Shown here: positions 36,112-44,094 of the stretch, piece by piece
How positions within the stretch are numbered: position 1 is the first letter of the stretch
Layout of the letters: the number at the start of each line of letters is the position of its first letter
Source: Cryobacterium luteum
Lineage (GTDB): Bacteria; Actinomycetota; Actinomycetes; Actinomycetales; Microbacteriaceae
Assembly: GCF_900110125.1 (NCBI RefSeq)
Contig: NZ_FOCN01000008.1
Coordinates: 82,472-146,471, forward strand
DNA length: 64,000 nucleotides
Direction of reading: 5' to 3'
Notes under the pieces: generated by a model
The model's input: the letters and a program-made list of their open reading frames with translations, nothing else
Databases searched by the model: none
What the model was told of the DNA's origin: nothing
Made by a program: the position numbers and the translations under genes

Positions 36112-37117
36112 ATTCGTCATCGGCATCGCGTTGCACGGTAATGCTGCCCTGTGCTTCCATGTCGCGGATCGCCCGCACGATTTTGGCACGGGCGTCTTCG
36201 ACCTGGCGCATGCGCACCGGCCCGAGGCTCTTGGTCTCGTCGTCGAGCACGTCACGGTTGCGCTCGGAAAGGTTGGCGCGAATGACCTCGACGACGCCGT
36301 CGGAGGTTCCCTTCATGGCCATGGCCAGGGTGTTGGTGTCGATACCGCGCAGCACCTGCTGCACATCACGGCTCTCAAGCTTGACGATGTCGGCGAAGGT
36401 GAGCATGCGCGATCGAATCTCTTCGGCCAGGGCGGGGTCGCGCTCTTCGAGACTTTCCAGAAGCGCCCGCTCGGTGGCGGCATCCGCTCGGTTGATGATG
36501 TCGACGAGCGGCTGGATTCCGCCGACCACCTCGATGCTCTCCCGCGCGACAATTTTACCGGTGCGCAGTTTGAGCGTGTCGGTGACGACACGAATGGCTT
36601 CGGGGGTGGCGCTCGACATGGTGGCGATGCACTGGGCGACGTCGGTGCGCAGGCCCGGTTCCATACCCGCCAGCACAGCGGATGCCTGGTCGCGCCGCAG
36701 GTGCGCCAACACGAGGGCGATGGTCTGGGGCATTTCACCGTCGAGCAGGTTGAGCACGTCGCCGGGCTCCGACGGGTCCAGAAACTCGAACGCTTTGCCG
36801 GCCATCGACGTGGCGACGCGGTTCATGACGCCCGCCGCGCGCTCGGCACCGAAGGACGCCTCGAGCAGCCCCACGGCGAACTCGTGTCCGCCGCGCGACA
36901 GCCGGCGGCCCTTGAGGGTGATCTCGTGAAACTCGTTGAGGGTTGTCTCAGCCAGTGCCGGGTCGACGTTGCGCAGCTGGATGATCTCCCCGGCGATGAC
37001 CTCGGCCTCGACATCGTTGAACTGCTTCATGACCTCGGTCGCGCGCTGGCGATCCATGTTCATGAGCACGACGGCCACCTTTTGGGTGCCGGTCAGTGAG
37101 GTTTGGGTCTCGGTCAT
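36101..37117 (-). CDS. fliG: Flagellar motor switch protein FliG
   Basis: This 338-residue protein has the three FliG domains: the N-terminal FliF-binding region (TGTQKVAVVLMNMDRQRATE), the middle EMPQTIALVLAHLRRDQASA segment (an EHPQ-like FliM-binding loop), and the C-terminal torque helix (LSERNRDVLDDETKSLGPVR). It couples the stator to the rotor. The ATG overlaps the fliF stop. Confidence 0.96.
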   Translation of the reverse strand: MTETQTSLTGTQKVAVVLMNMDRQRATEVMKQFNDVEAEVIAGEIIQLRNVDPALAETTLNEFHEITLKGRRLSRGGHEFAVGLLEASFGAERAAGVMNRVATSMAGKAFEFLDPSEPGDVLNLLDGEMPQTIALVLAHLRRDQASAVLAGMEPGLRTDVAQCIATMSSATPEAIRVVTDTLKLRTGKIVARESIEVVGGIQPLVDIINRADAATERALLESLEERDPALAEEIRSRMLTFADIVKLESRDVQQVLRGIDTNTLAMAMKGTSDGVVEVIRANLSERNRDVLDDETKSLGPVRMRQVEDARAKIVRAIRDMEAQGSITVQRDADDEYVN

Positions 37118-38730
37118 GCGTGCTGCCGGTCATCCATGAATCCGCGCAGGAACTCGGCGGTGGCCCGCGGGTCGTTCTGGGCGAGCGAGTCGATCTCGGC
37201 GCGGCGAATGTCGGTGTCTGAGGGCACGAACTTGACGGTGGGAATGACCTTGGTCGGGGTGTTGTTCGGGTTGTCGAGAAACAGGGAGCCGGCCGACGCC
37301 GTCACGGCGAGCGGAACGGTGGCGTCCCCCAGGGCGTTCTGCATTTCGGTGAGGTCGCCGATTTCCACCGATTCCCGGCTCTGGCGGCGCGACCGGCGGG
37401 CGTAGAGAATCAGGCTGACGACGAGGGCGACCACGATTCCGGCGGTGATCACCGCCACCCGCAGAATCTCGGCGAACTGGTCGGCGGCCGCGGCATCCGT
37501 TGCGGTCTTGAGCGCGTCGGCGGCGGCGGTCGCCCCCGTGGTGTCGAAGGCCATGACCTCGACGGTGACCGCGTCGCCGCGGATGGCGTCGATGCCGGCA
37601 GCCGAGGCGACGAGCGAGGTGATGTCGGCCACGTTGAGGTTGGCGGCGGCATCGGCATCGACGGCCACGGAGACCGTCTGGCGGGTGATGGATCCGGCCG
37701 GGATGGTGCGGCTTTCGGTGACCTTGTTGACGGCGTTATTGCGGGTCGTCGATTCGCTCGAGAACGTGCCGTCGGTGGCGCCGTCGGCAACGGCGGCCGT
37801 ATCGGAGCCGAGCACGCCGGCCGCGCTGCCGCCCGTTCCTGAGTAGGTCTCGGTGTCGACGGATTCGTTGAGGGCCAGGGTGTCGGTGGGCGCGGTGAAC
37901 GTTTCTTCGACGCGTTCGGCCGATTCGTAGCTCATGTCCGCGGCAACCACGACGCTGGCGTTGCCGGCGCCGACGACCTGATCGAGCATGTCCTGCACGG
38001 CGGTACGCACGCGGGTCTCATAGTCGGAGGCCTGCTGGTCGGCTCCTCCGGTGGCGCCGACGCCGACAGCTGAGAGCACGGCGCCGGTCGAGTCGACCAC
38101 GGCAACGTCGGCGGCGGTCATGCCGTCGATGGAGGCGCTGGTCAGATGCACAATCGCCTGCACCTGGTCGTTGGAGAGCGTGACGCCGTTCTGGGTTTCA
38201 ACGAAAACGGATGCCGTCGGGTCGTTCTGCTCCGACACGAAGACGCTCTCTTCGGGAATGGCGAGCTGAACCGAGGCCAGCTTCACACCGTCGAGGGCTC
38301 CGATGGTCTTGGCGAGTTCACCCTCGAGCGCACGCTTGTAGGTGACCGACTGCTGAAACTCGCTCGAGGTGACGCCCATGGTGTCGAGCAGGGAGTAGCC
38401 CCCGGTGCTCGAGGTGGGCAGGCCGGTGGAAGCGGCTTTGATGCGCTCGTCGTAGACGTTGGCTTCGGGCACCAGAATGGTGGCACCGCCGTCGGCGAGT
38501 TCGTAGTCGACGCCGTCGGTGCGCAGCTGCTCGACGATGCTGTTGGCGTCTTCGCCGCTGAGGCCGGAGAACAGGGGGGTGTAGGAGGGCTTGGTGACCC
38601 ACATGCTGAGCGCGGCGATGCCGAGCACGAGCACGGCGACGCCGATGATGGCGACCGTGCGCTGGGCGATGGTGAACTCGCGAATCGCGTTTCCGAGGCG
38701 TTTGAAGACGCTGGTGACTTGCCGGGGCAT
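37114..38730 (-). CDS. fliF: Flagellar MS-ring protein FliF
   Basis: The 538-residue protein has two membrane helices (about residues 25-45 and 430-450) and the ring-building motifs between them: TKPSYTPLFSGLSGEDANSI, FQQSVTYKRALEGELAKTIG and ASVQLAIPEESVFVSEQNDP. The C-terminal tail (SLAQNDPRATAEFLRGFMDD) binds FliG. It forms the base of the motor in the membrane. The stop overlaps the fliG start. Confidence 0.96.
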   Translation of the reverse strand: MPRQVTSVFKRLGNAIREFTIAQRTVAIIGVAVLVLGIAALSMWVTKPSYTPLFSGLSGEDANSIVEQLRTDGVDYELADGGATILVPEANVYDERIKAASTGLPTSSTGGYSLLDTMGVTSSEFQQSVTYKRALEGELAKTIGALDGVKLASVQLAIPEESVFVSEQNDPTASVFVETQNGVTLSNDQVQAIVHLTSASIDGMTAADVAVVDSTGAVLSAVGVGATGGADQQASDYETRVRTAVQDMLDQVVGAGNASVVVAADMSYESAERVEETFTAPTDTLALNESVDTETYSGTGGSAAGVLGSDTAAVADGATDGTFSSESTTRNNAVNKVTESRTIPAGSITRQTVSVAVDADAAANLNVADITSLVASAAGIDAIRGDAVTVEVMAFDTTGATAAADALKTATDAAAADQFAEILRVAVITAGIVVALVVSLILYARRSRRQSRESVEIGDLTEMQNALGDATVPLAVTASAGSLFLDNPNNTPTKVIPTVKFVPSDTDIRRAEIDSLAQNDPRATAEFLRGFMDDRQHA

Positions 38731-39035
38731 CAGGCTTGCATCCTCATGATCTCGTTGAACGCGTCGACGCCTTTGTTACGCACGGCGGCGACGAGTTCCA
38801 TGGTCACCTGGGCGCGGGTGGCCGCGATGGTGGCGGTGTGAATGTCACCCAGGTCACCGGTGACGGCCTGGATTGCGAGGGTGTTGGAGGTGCCCTGCAG
38901 CTGCTGCAGGTTGTCGACGGCACCCGAGAGTGCGGTGCCGAAGCCCGAGCCGTCGGTGCGTTGTGTGGCGGTCGTGGCGGAACTGCCCATGACCCCCGAG
39001 AGTGCGGTGGTGGCGTTGATAGCGCTGAGTGGCAT
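38730..39035 (-). CDS. fliE: Flagellar hook-basal body protein FliE
   Basis: The 101-residue protein has the FliE pattern: FGTALSGAVDNLQQLQ and GDIHTATIAATRAQVTMELV ending NEIMRMQA. FliE links the MS-ring to the rod. The ATG overlaps the flgC stop (TGATG). Confidence 0.93.
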   Translation of the reverse strand: MPLSAINATTALSGVMGSSATTATQRTDGSGFGTALSGAVDNLQQLQGTSNTLAIQAVTGDLGDIHTATIAATRAQVTMELVAAVRNKGVDAFNEIMRMQA

Positions 39036-39421
39036 CAGCCACGTCCGATCTGTAGTGCTGCTTCATAGGCGGTCTTGGCCCGGTCGACGACGGCCGCGTT
39101 GGCCTGGTAGCCACGCTGGGCCATGATGAGGTGGCCCATCTGCTCGGCCATGTCGATATCGGGGTAACGCACGTAACCATCGGTGTCGGCGAGCGGATGC
39201 TCCGGCTCGTAGACGAGGGTTCCCCCAGCGCCGCCGAACGTGGCTGTGGCGCTCGCGCCGACGTTGCCGGGGCCTTCCTGCGCGAGAATGTAGCGTTCCT
39301 GGAAGGCAGCATCCGTTGTGGCGGTGACGGTGTTGGCGTTGGCGAGGTTGTCGGCGATGGCGTCGAGCCATTTGCGGTGCAGGGTCATGCCGCTGCCGGC
39401 GATGCCGATGGCGTCAACCAT
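39035..39421 (-). CDS. flgC: Flagellar basal-body rod protein FlgC
   Basis: The 128-residue rod protein has the N-terminal signature IAGSGMTLHRKWLDAIADNL ANANTVT and the C-terminal DMAEQMGHLIMAQRGYQANA. It forms part of the proximal rod. The ATG overlaps the flgB stop by one base. Confidence 0.94.
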   Translation of the reverse strand: MVDAIGIAGSGMTLHRKWLDAIADNLANANTVTATTDAAFQERYILAQEGPGNVGASATATFGGAGGTLVYEPEHPLADTDGYVRYPDIDMAEQMGHLIMAQRGYQANAAVVDRAKTAYEAALQIGRG

Positions 39422-39762
39422 CAGGCGGTCTTCATCGCGGCGCGAATGGATGAGACCGGGCCCTCGACGGCCTTGGCGGCGAACTGATAGCGCAGCAGGG
39501 CGTCGATGTTGGCGAGGGTCTCGGTGTCGAGGTTGACGTTGTTGCCGTTGAGAAGGGTCGGGTCGAGTGAACGCTCAGTTGTGGCCGCCGAAACTCCGTT
39601 GCCGTCAGCCACCGATTTGGCCAGGGCGTTCTCGAAGGAGACAACCTTGGCATGGTAGTCGGGGGTGTTGATGTTGGCGATGTTGTTCGCGATGGTGCGC
39701 TGGCGCAGCGCGAGACCGTCCAGGGCGCTTGTGAGGGCCAGGGAGGTCACGGAATCCAGCAT
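39421..39762 (-). CDS. flgB: Flagellar basal-body rod protein FlgB
   Basis: The 113-residue protein starts MLDSVTSLALTSALDGLALR and carries IANNIANINTPDYHAKVVSF, the FlgB signature. It is the first gene of the long minus-strand operon and lies about 70 bases downstream of a sigma-28-type promoter. I chose the ATG at 39762; a TTG seven codons upstream is possible. Confidence 0.93.
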   Translation of the reverse strand: MLDSVTSLALTSALDGLALRQRTIANNIANINTPDYHAKVVSFENALAKSVADGNGVSAATTERSLDPTLLNGNNVNLDTETLANIDALLRYQFAAKAVEGPVSSIRAAMKTA

Positions 39763-39838
39763 GATTACCCGCTTCGTCGACAAAAGACAAGACGGCCAAT
39801 CCGTGGCCCGGTGGTGAGCAATCCGTGCTCACTGCTTG

Positions 39839-39865
39839 CTATCGGTTGCCTTGATAGAAGCGTTA
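39839..39865 (-). promoter_or_regulatory. Sigma-28 (FliA)-type promoter of the flgB operon
   Basis: The minus strand reads TAAC (preceded by C), 15 bases, then ACCGATAG, matching the fliC, fliM and flgN promoters in boxes and spacing. It sits in the 178-base gap between the FliT-like gene and flgB. It is unusual because flgB is an early basal-body gene, which in model systems is not under FliA control. Confidence 0.8.
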
Positions 39866-39940
39866 GGTGTTCGTAAGAACATTCCGAAAGTTTGTTGCGC
39901 TACGCCGCGTTACCAGTGTTTTACTACCCTCGGACGGGGG

Positions 39941-40279
39941 TCAGCCGTTCACGTCCAGATAAACGGATGCCCGCGCGTCACGCTCCGGAGGCACCGACCG
40001 TATCGCCGCGAGGTGCTTGAGCGTGAGGGTGCGCGCCCGCTCCAATTCACCGATGAGCTTCTGCTGGTTGTGCAGCAGGTCTTGCACCCGCGCGGCGAGT
40101 TCGGCCGGAATCGCGCCGAGCCCGTTCGGTGCCGTCCACTCCCCTAAAGCTCCGGCTCCACCGCTGGGCGAGCTCCCCGACCCACCGACGGCCATAGCCC
40201 GCGCCGCAGCATCCAGCCGAATTTCGAGGTCGTCGAGCGCGGCCTCCCAGCCCGCCAGATCAGCCAATGCCGAGTTCAC
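39941..40279 (-). CDS. fliT: FliT-like flagellar export chaperone
   Basis: This 112-residue, mostly helical protein follows fliS and overlaps its end. The C-terminal helix (RVQDLLHNQQKLIGELERAR) fits FliT-type chaperones of the filament cap, and the position fliD-fliS-fliT is the usual one. Sequence conservation in this family is low, so the call is mainly contextual. Confidence 0.6.
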   Translation of the reverse strand: MNSALADLAGWEAALDDLEIRLDAAARAMAVGGSGSSPSGGAGALGEWTAPNGLGAIPAELAARVQDLLHNQQKLIGELERARTLTLKHLAAIRSVPPERDARASVYLDVNG

Positions 40280-40697
40280 CGCTCAGGCTCGGAACCGGAG
40301 CCGGCGCGGCCGGAAGCATCTCGGCCGCTTCGTGCCAGGTGAGCCGCAGCGGCTCGAGCAGCGCGATGCACTCGTGGGTGCGGGCCGGGTCGCGGTGCGT
40401 GTTGGCGCTGACCATGGCGGTCGAGACATAGGTATAGAGGGAGAAGAGCCCCTCGCCGCCGTCCCAGGCGTCGACATTGAGCGAGGTGCTCAGCTCCGAC
40501 ACGATGGCCTGGGCGTGAATCAAATTGTCTGACGCCATCTGCCAGTCCTGGCGCTGCTGGGCGGCTTCGGCCCGGTTCAGGTCGAGCAGCAGGCGGTCGT
40601 AGAGCATGGTGAGCAGGCGCACCGGGGTGGCCGAGAGAACGGCGTCGCGGTTGTAGCGCGAGCGCTGAGCGTTGGTTCCCATTGTCATAGTCATCAT
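40260..40697 (-). CDS. fliS: Flagellin export chaperone FliS
   Basis: The 145-residue protein has the FliS core RYNRDAVLSATPVRLLTMLY DRLLLDL and IVSELSTSLNVDAWDGGEGL FSLYTYV. It binds the C-terminus of flagellin and keeps it unfolded until export. The start region has several in-frame ATGs (residues 1, 2, 4 and 6); the first overlaps the fliD stop. Confidence 0.93.
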   Translation of the reverse strand: MMTMTMGTNAQRSRYNRDAVLSATPVRLLTMLYDRLLLDLNRAEAAQQRQDWQMASDNLIHAQAIVSELSTSLNVDAWDGGEGLFSLYTYVSTAMVSANTHRDPARTHECIALLEPLRLTWHEAAEMLPAAPAPVPSLSGELGIG

Positions 40698-42070
40698 TTT
40701 CCGTTGGAGGCGTTGAGGCCCTCGACCTGGGCGGTGAGCCAGGCCGACTGGGCATTCAGGTTACTGAGCTGAACCTCCATAGAGGCGTAGGTGCGTTCCA
40801 GGCTGGCCCGTCGGGAGACGAGGCGCAGGTCCCAGCTGTCGATTTGGGTGCCGAGGCTCTTGACCAGGCTTTCCTGGCCGGTGATCTTGCCGGTGATCAT
40901 GCCGTCGTACTTATCCGAGGCGCTCGTGGCCGCGGAGGCGACGCGCGAGGAGATCTCGCTCAGCACCGACTTCACGAACGCGGGATCACTTTTCATGGCG
41001 GCGGCGAACTTGTCGGCGTCGAATTCCAGGGTGCCGGTCTTGGTGATGCTGATGCCGATCTCGCTCGGCGAGCGGCCGCCGACCGGGTATGACGCCGCTT
41101 CGAGAATCTTCTGCTTCACGTCCCGCACGGTGCTGTCTCCGGTGAAGACACCGCCAGAGATCACGGCTTTGCCGGAGCTGTCGGTGCTGTTGACCACGGC
41201 GGACTTCGTGGAAATCAACGCGAAGAGCGAGTTGAGCGAATCGACGAGGGTCTTGGCGATGGTGCTGACCGCAGCGTCGTCCCGGCTGACGCTCACCGTG
41301 ACCGGGTCGGTCGACACGGCGGATACCGTGACCGCGACGCCGGGCAGCAGGTCGGCAAACGTGTTCGTCGACGAAGTGATTGCCTGCTCGGCGGCGGTTC
41401 CCTTCCAGAGGGTGATCGAGGCGTCCTGGGCGGTGCGGATGACGGCGGCGCCGGGGGCGGTGAGCAGGTTGGTCGAGGTGCCGCCGTCCACCATGGCGGA
41501 GGTTCCCGCGTGCAGGGCGAAAGCGCCGGCCAGTCCGGTTTCGCCGGCGACAAGCTGCAGGCGGTACTGCGTGACGCCGTCAACGCTGCCGGAGGCGATC
41601 TTGGTGGCGGTGATTCCGGCATCCGCCGTGTTGATGGCGCTGACCACGTCGTCGAGCGAGGTACTGGCGGAAGTGATTGTCGTCTTGGCGCCGTTGCTCG
41701 CGACGAGGGTGTAATCGACGGTCGGCGCCACGCTCATGGCGGCGGTGACTCCGGACTGGGCCTGGGCGAGCTGGGTCACGACGAGGTCGAGCGAGCCGGA
41801 GGTGGCGCTGGTCGATGCCGAAGTGGTGACCATCGACGAGCTGCTCTTTGCCGTATAGAGGTTGAGGGAGTCGGCGGTGACGCTCTTGTTGGCGAGGGTG
41901 GCGAGCGAGGCAACGGTGCTGTTCAGGCTCTGGAGCGCCGTCGTCAGAGTGTTCGAGGCGGTGACCTTGGCCTTGAGCAGCGTTTGCGGCCCGGCCTCGA
42001 GCGTCATGAGGGAATTGATCAGCGCGGTGGTGTCCATGCCGCTGATCAGGCCATCGACTGCGAGAGACAT
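40694..42070 (-). CDS. fliD: Flagellar filament cap protein FliD
   Basis: The 458-residue protein has the FliD N-terminal domain (DGLISGMDTTALINSLMTLE, QSLNSTVASLATLAN) and the C-terminal domain (EISSRVASAATSASDKYDGM, QIDSWDLRLVSRRASLERTY). It caps the filament tip and promotes flagellin insertion. No clear sigma-28 promoter precedes it, and a strong terminator separates it from fliC, so its promoter is not identified. Confidence 0.94.
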   Translation of the reverse strand: MSLAVDGLISGMDTTALINSLMTLEAGPQTLLKAKVTASNTLTTALQSLNSTVASLATLANKSVTADSLNLYTAKSSSSMVTTSASTSATSGSLDLVVTQLAQAQSGVTAAMSVAPTVDYTLVASNGAKTTITSASTSLDDVVSAINTADAGITATKIASGSVDGVTQYRLQLVAGETGLAGAFALHAGTSAMVDGGTSTNLLTAPGAAVIRTAQDASITLWKGTAAEQAITSSTNTFADLLPGVAVTVSAVSTDPVTVSVSRDDAAVSTIAKTLVDSLNSLFALISTKSAVVNSTDSSGKAVISGGVFTGDSTVRDVKQKILEAASYPVGGRSPSEIGISITKTGTLEFDADKFAAAMKSDPAFVKSVLSEISSRVASAATSASDKYDGMITGKITGQESLVKSLGTQIDSWDLRLVSRRASLERTYASMEVQLSNLNAQSAWLTAQVEGLNASNGK

Positions 42071-42154
42071 TGGGTGTCCTTCTGGTTCGTACGCCCGGTG
42101 CCCTGAAATCGGTTGATCAGAGCGGATGATGGTGGCTTGTTCGGGCCGTTATGA

Positions 42155-42205
42155 AAAATGCCCGGCGGCAGGCGAGGCGCGACGTTGTGTTCGCGCCGCG
42201 CCTGC
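42155..42205 (-). terminator. Rho-independent terminator of fliC
   Basis: On the minus strand, 47 bases after the fliC stop, a 15-bp stem with one mismatch (arms 42168-42182 and 42191-42205, eight-base loop) is followed seven bases later by ATTTTT. This is the most convincing intrinsic terminator in the window and fits a highly expressed flagellin gene. Confidence 0.85.
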
Positions 42206-42252
42206 TACCAGGCCCAGATCAGGTTCAATCTGTTCGTACGGTTGTGCTGGTA

Positions 42253-43392
42253 TTACTGGAGGAGCTGCAGAACGCCCGAGTTGCTCTGGTTCGCCTGCGC
42301 GAGCATGGCGGTACCGGCCTGCGACAGGATGTTCGCACGGGTGTACTTGACCATCTCTTCAGCCATGTCGGTGTCGCGAATACGCGATCCGGCAGCGGTG
42401 AGGTTTTCCTTCGACACGGCCAGGTTCTTGATGACGCTCTCGAACCGGTTCTGCTGAGCACCGAGGTCGGCGCGTTCGCTCGAGATGGTCTTGATTTTGT
42501 CCGTCAGAGTGATGATCGCCGCGGCCGCACCTGTTGCGGAAGTGAAGTCCAAGCTAGAAGTTCCAACTTGTGCGCCGGTCGGAGTTCCAGTCGCGAAGCC
42601 GGCCGCGCTCGGCACTCCTGTCCCAACCGCTCCACCGGTCGTCGACTCAACGACGAGTGCGCCCGCGACAACGCTCGCCTTCAAGTTGGACGAGAATTTC
42701 GCGTTCTCGTTGAGGGCGGCAGCGAACTGTGTCACGTTCGCAAAAGTACCCGCAACGCCCAAGTTATCCGTGGTGACCGTCGTGCTGGAGGAGTCCGCGT
42801 TCGCAACTGTGAACGTCTGCACGCCCGCCACGAGCGCAGCGTTCGCATCACTGAGAGCGAACGTTGTGTGCGCCGGCGTGTTGGCCAGTGAAGTCGCGAT
42901 GCTCGCGACGTCAGCAAGATCAACGACGATGCTGTCACCGCTGTTTGCGCCGATCTGGAAGCTCATCGAACTGCCCTTGAGCAGATCCGTACCGTTAAAG
43001 TTCGTGCTCGAGCCGATTCGCGATAGCTCTTTGGTCAGAGCAGTCGCTTCGGTGGTGATCGCCTCACGCGATTCCGAACTGTTCGAGTCGTTACCGGCCT
43101 GAACGGCGAGGTCGCGCATACGCTGCAGGATTGAGGTGGCCTCGTTGAGCGAACCTTCAGCAGTCTGGATGACGCTGATGGCGTCCTGGGCGTTGCGGCT
43201 GGCGACCGTGAGGCCGCCGACCTGCGACTTCAGGCCTTCGGAGATTGCGAGGCCGGCTGCGTCATCCGCTGCACGGTTGATGCGAAGGCCACTGGAGAGC
43301 TTCTCCAACGACTTCGACAGGTCGTTCTGTGTTGCTGCCAGGTTGCGGTACGCGTTGTTTGCCGCGACGTTGGTATTTACCTGCATGCCCAT
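42253..43392 (-). CDS. fliC: Flagellin
   Basis: The 379-residue filament subunit has the conserved N-terminal D0/D1 (MGMQVNTNVAANNAYRNLAA, LEKLSSGLRINRAADDAAGL) and C-terminal D1/D0 (RIRDTDMAEEMVKYTRANIL, AQANQSNSGVLQLLQ). The middle 170 residues are a Ser/Thr/Ala/Gly-rich variable domain and use less GC-extreme codons than neighbouring genes. Upstream are a sigma-28-type promoter, a CsrA-type leader hairpin and a GGAGGA ribosome binding site six bases from the ATG. Confidence 0.97.
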   Translation of the reverse strand: MGMQVNTNVAANNAYRNLAATQNDLSKSLEKLSSGLRINRAADDAAGLAISEGLKSQVGGLTVASRNAQDAISVIQTAEGSLNEATSILQRMRDLAVQAGNDSNSSESREAITTEATALTKELSRIGSSTNFNGTDLLKGSSMSFQIGANSGDSIVVDLADVASIATSLANTPAHTTFALSDANAALVAGVQTFTVANADSSSTTVTTDNLGVAGTFANVTQFAAALNENAKFSSNLKASVVAGALVVESTTGGAVGTGVPSAAGFATGTPTGAQVGTSSLDFTSATGAAAAIITLTDKIKTISSERADLGAQQNRFESVIKNLAVSKENLTAAGSRIRDTDMAEEMVKYTRANILSQAGTAMLAQANQSNSGVLQLLQ

Positions 43393-43398
43393 GATGAA

Positions 43399-43444
43399 TC
43401 CTCCGTGATTGGGTCAAAGTACGCCGGCCCATCCATGGGCCAGC
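43399..43444 (-). promoter_or_regulatory. CsrA-type leader of fliC: AUGGA-loop hairpin plus ACGGA at the ribosome binding site
   Basis: Bases 43423-43444, read on the minus strand, form a 9-bp stem that displays AUGGAU across the loop, the ANGGA motif CsrA prefers. A second ANGGA (ACGGA, 43402-43406) overlaps the Shine-Dalgarno GGAGGA (43399-43404). The hairpin lies directly at the predicted transcript 5' end. This is the two-site layout of the Bacillus hag leader. The same hairpin sequence (21 of 22 bases) precedes the mini-flagellin gene. Confidence 0.75.
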
Positions 43445-43452
43445 ACCATGAG

Positions 43453-43479
43453 CTATCGACCGATTGCGATAGCGGGTTA
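43453..43479 (-). promoter_or_regulatory. Sigma-28 (FliA)-type promoter of fliC
   Basis: The minus strand reads TAAC (preceded by C), 15 bases, then GTCGATAG, matching the flgN, flgB and fliM promoters. The expected transcription start is about 43446, giving a leader of about 54 bases that begins with the CsrA-type hairpin. Confidence 0.85.
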
Positions 43480-43560
43480 GAAATCCGGGTGAACTGATTT
43501 CGACATTGCAGCGCACCCAGCCGACTCGTGACCTGAACCTCCGAACGCAGAAATGACCGC

Positions 43561-43609
43561 TGCAGAACCCAGCGCCTGCCGTTCGAACGGCAAGGCGAGC
43601 AATTCTGCA
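43561..43609. terminator. Nested palindrome downstream of the mini-flagellin
   Basis: A perfect 16-bp palindrome TGCCGTTCGAACGGCA (43577-43592) is nested inside CGCC/GGCG and TGCAGAA/TTCTGCA (43561-43567, 43603-43609). It lies 61 bases beyond the mini-flagellin stop and about 90 bases upstream of the fliC promoter. It probably terminates the upstream transcript, though no T-tract follows; the rest of the 277-base gap holds the fliC promoter and leader. Confidence 0.45.
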
Positions 43610-43669
43610 ACGGTCAGCACGCGCGGGCGTGACACCGGCAACATCCGCTACCGGTGAAGCGCAGCTGTG

Positions 43670-44026
43670 TTACGCGGCGGGGCGCAGCAGCTGCAGTACG
43701 TCGGAGTTCGACTGGTTGGCCTGAGCGGAGACCGCGGTGACCGGCTGGGTGAGGATGCTCACGCGGGTGAGGTCCACCATCTGCTCGGCCATGGCACTGT
43801 TGGTCAGGCGCGAGGCCGCGGCGAGCGTGTTCTCGGCCGAGACGGCACGGGTCTTGCCCTCGAAGTTGACACTGTCGGCGGTGACGGCCGGTTCGGTGTT
43901 GGGTCGCTCAGTCGAGGTGATTCCGCTCGAGATGGCGACCGTCGGCTGCGCGAGGCTCGTCTGCGCTGCGGCGAGCTTGCGGTACGCGTCGGATGCCGAG
44001 GTGTTGTTGTTGACCTGCATGCCCAT
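43670..44026 (-). CDS. Mini-flagellin (118-residue flagellin-like protein lacking the central domains)
   Basis: The first 28 residues (MGMQVNNNTSASDAYRKLAA) copy the flagellin N-terminal D0 start, and the last 55 (RLTNSAMAEQMVDLTRVSIL, SAQANQSNSDVLQLLRPAA) copy the flagellin C-terminus. The whole N-terminal D1 helix region and the variable domain are absent; only about 35 residues link the ends. The frame is open, the start context and leader hairpin are conserved with fliC, and the C-terminal residues used by FliS are kept. It may be a functional adaptor, minor filament protein or regulatory decoy, or a decaying paralogue. Confidence 0.7.
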   Translation of the reverse strand: MGMQVNNNTSASDAYRKLAAAQTSLAQPTVAISSGITSTERPNTEPAVTADSVNFEGKTRAVSAENTLAAASRLTNSAMAEQMVDLTRVSILTQPVTAVSAQANQSNSDVLQLLRPAA

Positions 44027-44036
44027 AATGGTTTCT

Positions 44037-44076
44037 TCCGTGAGGTGTTATGAAGCCGGCCCGTCCATGGGCCAGC
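44037..44076 (-). promoter_or_regulatory. CsrA-type leader of the mini-flagellin
   Basis: Bases 44055-44076 match the fliC hairpin in 21 of 22 positions; the one change opens the last base pair, leaving an 8-bp stem with AUGGA still in the loop. ACGGA (44037-44041) again overlaps the ribosome binding site. The hairpin lies 29 bases before the start codon, against 31 in fliC. No sigma-28 promoter was found immediately upstream. Confidence 0.65.
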
Positions 44077-44094
44077 GCGAAGGGAGGTGCAAAT

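Noticed and set aside
42071..42252. Possible sigma-28 promoter for fliD
   Set aside because: No CTAAC-N15-RYCGATAG match was found; the nearest ACCGATTT has no -35 partner at 15 bases.
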